Positions 6,736 to 9,401 of a stretch of DNA of 9,401 nt are shown here, piece by piece (the stretch's first letter is position 1; each line of letters begins with the position of its first letter). The notes below the pieces were generated by a model, which worked only from the letters and a program-made list of their open reading frames with translations, did not search any database and was not told where the DNA came from. Location: the NCBI GenBank assembly GCA_937941745.1, contig CALDGV010000148.1:1-9401 (forward strand). The letters are read 5' to 3'. Origin of the DNA: an uncultured Prosthecobacter sp. (GTDB lineage: Bacteria > Verrucomicrobiota > Verrucomicrobiia > Verrucomicrobiales > Verrucomicrobiaceae). A program made the translations under genes and the position numbers.

Positions 6736-7899
6736 ATGCCCCTCTTCACCTCCGAAGCCGAACGCCTCGCCGAATTTCCCGTCCTGCGGGACAGCCTCTT
6801 CCTCGCCCACGCGGGAGTGACCATCCTGCCCGCCCGGGTGACCCGGGTGATGCAGGACTACCTCAACGAGGCCTGCACGCGCATGCAGGAGTTCCCTGAA
6901 GCCTGGCGGGCCACGAATGAAACCCGTGCCGTGGCGGCGCGGATGCTTGGTGGCAGGGCGTCCGAGATCTCCCTGCTCGGCCCCACCTCGCTGGGGCTCA
7001 GCCTCGTGGCCAACGGCCTGGACTGGCAGCCCGGGGATGAGGTCGTGTGCTATCAGGATGACTACCCGGCGAACGTCTATCCCTGGACGGACCTGGCCCG
7101 GCATGGGGTCGTCGTGAAGCTGCTGAAGCCGGAAGCGCCGGGAGTCATCACGCCGGAGCTGGTCGAGGCGGCGCTCACGCCGAAGACGAAGCTTGTGGCC
7201 CTGGCTTCCTGCCATTTCCTCAGCGGCTACCGCATCGAGATCGACCGCATCGGCCGCCTGCTGCGGGAGCGCGGCGTGCTTTTCTGCCTGGATGCCATCC
7301 AGACCCTGGGGGCGTTTGAGACCCGGGTGGACCATGTGGACTTCCTGAGCGCCGACTCCCACAAATGGATGCTCGGCCCGATGGCGGCAGGCGTCGTTTA
7401 CGTGCGTGAGGAGGTGCAGGAGCGCCTGCGGCCCACGCTGCTCGGTTCCTGGAACGTGTGCAGCCCGAACTTCATCGCGCAGCCGGAGATCGCCTTTGAG
7501 AAGGGCGGCCGCCGCTACGAGCCCGGCGTGCTGAACATCGTGGGCATCCTGGGCATGAAGGCGGGCCTGGAACTGCTGCTGGAAAAGGGCATTCCGCAGG
7601 TCAGCGAGCAGTTGCTGCGGCTGAAAACGCGGCTGGTGGAGGGCCTCGAGCCCCTGGGCTTCCGCTTCATCGGCCCGAAAAGCGGCCCCAACGCCTCCGG
7701 CATCACCACCGCCTTCCGCGAGGAGGGCAGCGGCCCGCCGGTGGAAAAGGTGTTTGAGCATCTGGCCACGCAGAAGATCAGCCCCAGCCTCCGCCATGAC
7801 CGCGCAGGCCGTGCCTACTTGCGCTTCAGCCCGCATTTCTACAATACCGAGGCTGAAATGGACCGCGTGGTCGCAGAGATCGCCGGCTTCCAGGGCTGA
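6736..7899 (+). CDS. class V aminotransferase-fold PLP enzyme (cysteine desulfurase / isopenicillin N epimerase-like)
   Basis: A 387-residue fold-type I PLP enzyme of the aminotransferase class V group. The cofactor lysine is K210 in SADSHKWMLGP; D186-A-I-Q189 upstream binds the PLP ring nitrogen and oxygen, and S158-C-H160 occupies the usual ring-stacking position. The small domain ends with YLRFSPHFYNTEAEMDRVV, typical of this group. The mobile active-site cysteine that SufS-type desulfurases carry in the C-terminal loop is absent here (the region reads SLRHDRAGRAYLRF), and the only Cys past K210 is in WNVCSPNF. A desulfurase role is therefore unlikely; an epimerase, lyase or transaminase-like reaction on an unknown amino acid is more plausible. 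It starts five bases after the membrane protein gene; an alternative TTG at 6727 exists. The end is 48 bases before glmM. Confidence 0.88.
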   Translation: MPLFTSEAERLAEFPVLRDSLFLAHAGVTILPARVTRVMQDYLNEACTRMQEFPEAWRATNETRAVAARMLGGRASEISLLGPTSLGLSLVANGLDWQPGDEVVCYQDDYPANVYPWTDLARHGVVVKLLKPEAPGVITPELVEAALTPKTKLVALASCHFLSGYRIEIDRIGRLLRERGVLFCLDAIQTLGAFETRVDHVDFLSADSHKWMLGPMAAGVVYVREEVQERLRPTLLGSWNVCSPNFIAQPEIAFEKGGRRYEPGVLNIVGILGMKAGLELLLEKGIPQVSEQLLRLKTRLVEGLEPLGFRFIGPKSGPNASGITTAFREEGSGPPVEKVFEHLATQKISPSLRHDRAGRAYLRFSPHFYNTEAEMDRVVAEIAGFQG

Positions 7900-7909
7900 A
7901 GCAGCGCCT

Positions 7910-7938
7910 TTGACACTCTGGCGCTCCTGCGGTAGAAC
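7910..7938 (+). promoter_or_regulatory. sigma70-like promoter for glmM
   Basis: TTGACA (7910-7915), a perfect -35, is followed by 17 bases and TAGAAC (7933-7938), a 4-of-6 match to the -10. It lies in the 48-base gap between the PLP-enzyme gene and glmM. Only nine bases separate the -10 from the ATG, so transcription would start within about five bases of, or at, the start codon. Confidence 0.55.
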
Positions 7939-7947
7939 CGCCGCCCT

Positions 7948-9312
7948 ATGTCTGAAAAGCGCCAGTTCTTCGGCACCGACGGCGTCCGCGCCGTGGCCAA
8001 CCGCCATCCCATGACTCCCGAGTTCGTGATGCGTCTCGGTCAGGCTGCTGCCGTGGTGCTGGGGCACAAAGCCGATTCCAGCACCCGCCCCCGCTGCGTT
8101 ATCGGCCGCGACACCCGGGCTTCCGGAGAAATGTTTGAGGCGGCGCTCATCGCCGGGCTGAACTCCGCCGGGGTGGATGTCGTGCTCGCCGGCATGGTGC
8201 CCACGCCCGCCGTGGCCATGCTCTCGGACCAGACGGGCGCTGATTTCGGCGTCATCGTCAGCGCCTCCCACAACCCCTTTCACGACAACGGCATCAAGTT
8301 CGTGCACGGCAACGGACGCAAGCTCAGCGACAAGACGGAGATCGCCATCGAGAAGATCGTGCTCGGCAACAGCGCCGAGGCTCCCCGCCCGGAAGGCCGT
8401 GGCATCGGCCGCGTGAGCCGCATGGCTGACGCAGCGGACCGCTACATCGCCCACGCCGTCTCCAGCATGGGCGGTGTCCGCCTGGATGGCATGAGGGTGG
8501 CGCTCGACAACGCCCACGGCGCTGCCGCCTACACCAGCGCCGCCGCGCTGGCGCAGCTCGGCGCGGACGTGCAGGTCTTCCACAGCGAGCCGGATGGCTT
8601 CAACATCAACGAAGAGTGCGGCTGCACCCACAGTGAGGAGCTGGAGCGCCTCGTCCGCCAGAGTCAGGCCCTCGCCGGCATCGCGCACGATGGGGATGCT
8701 GACCGCATCGCCCTCTGCGATGAGGAGGCCATCGCCCTGGATGGGGACGAACTCATGGCCATCGCCGCCGAATCCATGCTGCGCAAAGGCACGCTGAAGC
8801 AGAACACCGTGGCCGTGACCATCATGAGCAACTACGGCCTGGACGACCTCGTGTCGCGCCTGGGTGGCCGGGTGATCCGCACGAATGTCGGCGACCGCTA
8901 CGTGCTCGAAGAAATGCACTCCCGCGGCCTCAACTTCGGTGGTGAACAGAGCGGCCACATCATCTTTGGCGACTGGGCCACCACGGGCGATGGCTTGATC
9001 GCCGGCCTGCAGATCCTGAAGATCATGAAGGAGACCGGCGAGCCCCTGAGCCAGCTCCGCAAGTGCCTGAAAAAGTTCCCCCAGGCCGCCCGCAACCTCC
9101 GCGTGCGCTCCAAGCCGCCGATGGACGAGCTCAAGGAGGCGCAGAAGATCATCAAGGAGACCGAGAAGAAGCTGGGCGACTATGGCCGCGTGCTTCTCCG
9201 CTACTCCGGCACCGAACCGCTCATCCGCCTCCTCATCGAAGGGCGCGATGTGGAATACCTCGAAGCCCAGGCCGACAAGATTGCCTCCGCCATCCTGGCG
9301 CAGATTGGCTGA
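7948..9312 (+). CDS. glmM: phosphoglucosamine mutase
   Basis: A 454-residue alpha-D-phosphohexomutase that converts glucosamine-6-phosphate to glucosamine-1-phosphate, the cytosolic step feeding GlmU and UDP-GlcNAc for peptidoglycan and lipopolysaccharide. All four family motifs are present. FGTDGVR at 8-14 marks domain 1. The phosphoserine loop is SASHNP with catalytic S107, and the metal site is DGDADR at 248-253 (D248, D250, D252). GGEQSGH holds the sugar-specificity loop, and RYSGTEPLIR at 418-427 binds the phosphate. The GEQSGHI form and length support GlmM over phosphomannomutase (ManB). The start lies just before the FGTDGVR block and directly after a good promoter, with no Shine-Dalgarno. 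A seven-T run follows the stop (9316-9322) but I find no adequate stem before it. Confidence 0.97.
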   Translation: MSEKRQFFGTDGVRAVANRHPMTPEFVMRLGQAAAVVLGHKADSSTRPRCVIGRDTRASGEMFEAALIAGLNSAGVDVVLAGMVPTPAVAMLSDQTGADFGVIVSASHNPFHDNGIKFVHGNGRKLSDKTEIAIEKIVLGNSAEAPRPEGRGIGRVSRMADAADRYIAHAVSSMGGVRLDGMRVALDNAHGAAAYTSAAALAQLGADVQVFHSEPDGFNINEECGCTHSEELERLVRQSQALAGIAHDGDADRIALCDEEAIALDGDELMAIAAESMLRKGTLKQNTVAVTIMSNYGLDDLVSRLGGRVIRTNVGDRYVLEEMHSRGLNFGGEQSGHIIFGDWATTGDGLIAGLQILKIMKETGEPLSQLRKCLKKFPQAARNLRVRSKPPMDELKEAQKIIKETEKKLGDYGRVLLRYSGTEPLIRLLIEGRDVEYLEAQADKIASAILAQIG

Positions 9313-9352
9313 TCCTTTTTTTCTCCAACCCCGAACCCCAACACCCACCACC

Positions 9353-9401
9353 ATGGCCGACATCAGCACCTCCGCAGCAGACAAGAAGGAAAAGGAATAC
9401 T
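9353..9401 (+). CDS. start of an unidentified gene, cut by the window end
   Basis: ATG at 9353 opens a frame of 16 codons (MADISTSAADKKEKEY) that runs off the window. The start context matches the other genes: no Shine-Dalgarno, C at -1, and a preceding 30-base leader almost free of G (9323-9352). The low-complexity polar N-terminus ending in a lysine/glutamate run and EY is seen before the ATPase domain in some GyrB proteins, but 16 residues do not identify anything and this is only a guess. It lies 40 bases beyond the glmM stop. Confidence 0.6.
   Translation, partial: MADISTSAADKKEKEY

Noticed and set aside
6736..7899. Calling the class V enzyme a SufS cysteine desulfurase
   Set aside because: The C-terminal active-site cysteine loop is absent and no suf or isc partner gene is nearby.
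9316..9322. Intrinsic terminator after glmM
   Set aside because: Seven Ts follow the stop, but the only nearby stem is a 5-bp CGCCA/TGGCG hairpin inside the coding sequence, about 16 bases before the T-run.
6724..9384. An 886-codon open frame on the minus strand across the PLP-enzyme gene, glmM and the gaps around them
   Set aside because: It is antisense to two clear enzymes, crosses their intergenic gap, and its translation is a low-complexity Ala/Gly/His/Val mixture typical of the complement of GC-rich codons.

Overview
This is a 9.4 kb GC-rich chromosomal window holding nine complete protein-coding genes and the first 16 codons of a tenth. I see no transposase, phage gene, CRISPR array, tRNA or rRNA. 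Protein content (a secreted GHL10/DigH-like hydrolase, an Sec-exported orphan protein, GlmM, anaerobic-type ThiH) points to a Gram-negative bacterium. My best guess is Verrucomicrobiota (Prosthecobacter/Verrucomicrobium-like), from the general look of the proteins and the absence of Shine-Dalgarno sites; nothing in the window proves it.

Layout. The left edge carries three 21-bp tandem repeats (1-63). A DCC/DUF393 thiol-disulfide oxidoreductase-like gene (199-618, +) converges on a secreted GHL10-family hydrolase gene (633-2117, -). A 116-bp divergent region then leads to a TIGR01777/YfcH-like SDR gene (2234-3130, +) and a HAD-superfamily phosphatase-like gene (3157-4035, +), probably co-transcribed. 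The HAD gene converges on thiH (4036-5169, -) with no intergenic base: the two stop codons form the palindrome TGATCA. Upstream of thiH on the same strand is an exported protein of unknown function (5257-6126, -). A 154-bp divergent region separates it from a small membrane protein with zinc-ribbon-like cysteines (6281-6730, +), which is nearly fused to a class V aminotransferase-fold gene (6736-7899, +). glmM (7948-9312, +) follows with its own promoter-like sequence, then a truncated gene from 9353.

Functional links are loose. GlmM makes glucosamine-1-phosphate for UDP-GlcNAc and hence peptidoglycan. The GHL10 protein belongs to the family of E. coli DigH, which cuts peptidoglycan glycan strands. 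ThiH makes dehydroglycine for the thiamine thiazole ring, but no other thi gene is present. The most general pattern is in initiation signals: none of the ten chosen starts has a Shine-Dalgarno motif at normal spacing, nine of ten have C at -1, and the glmM promoter-like sequence is so close to the ATG that its mRNA may be almost leaderless. I found no convincing new multi-gene system; the best leads are the orphan proteins, the initiation pattern and the left-edge repeat.
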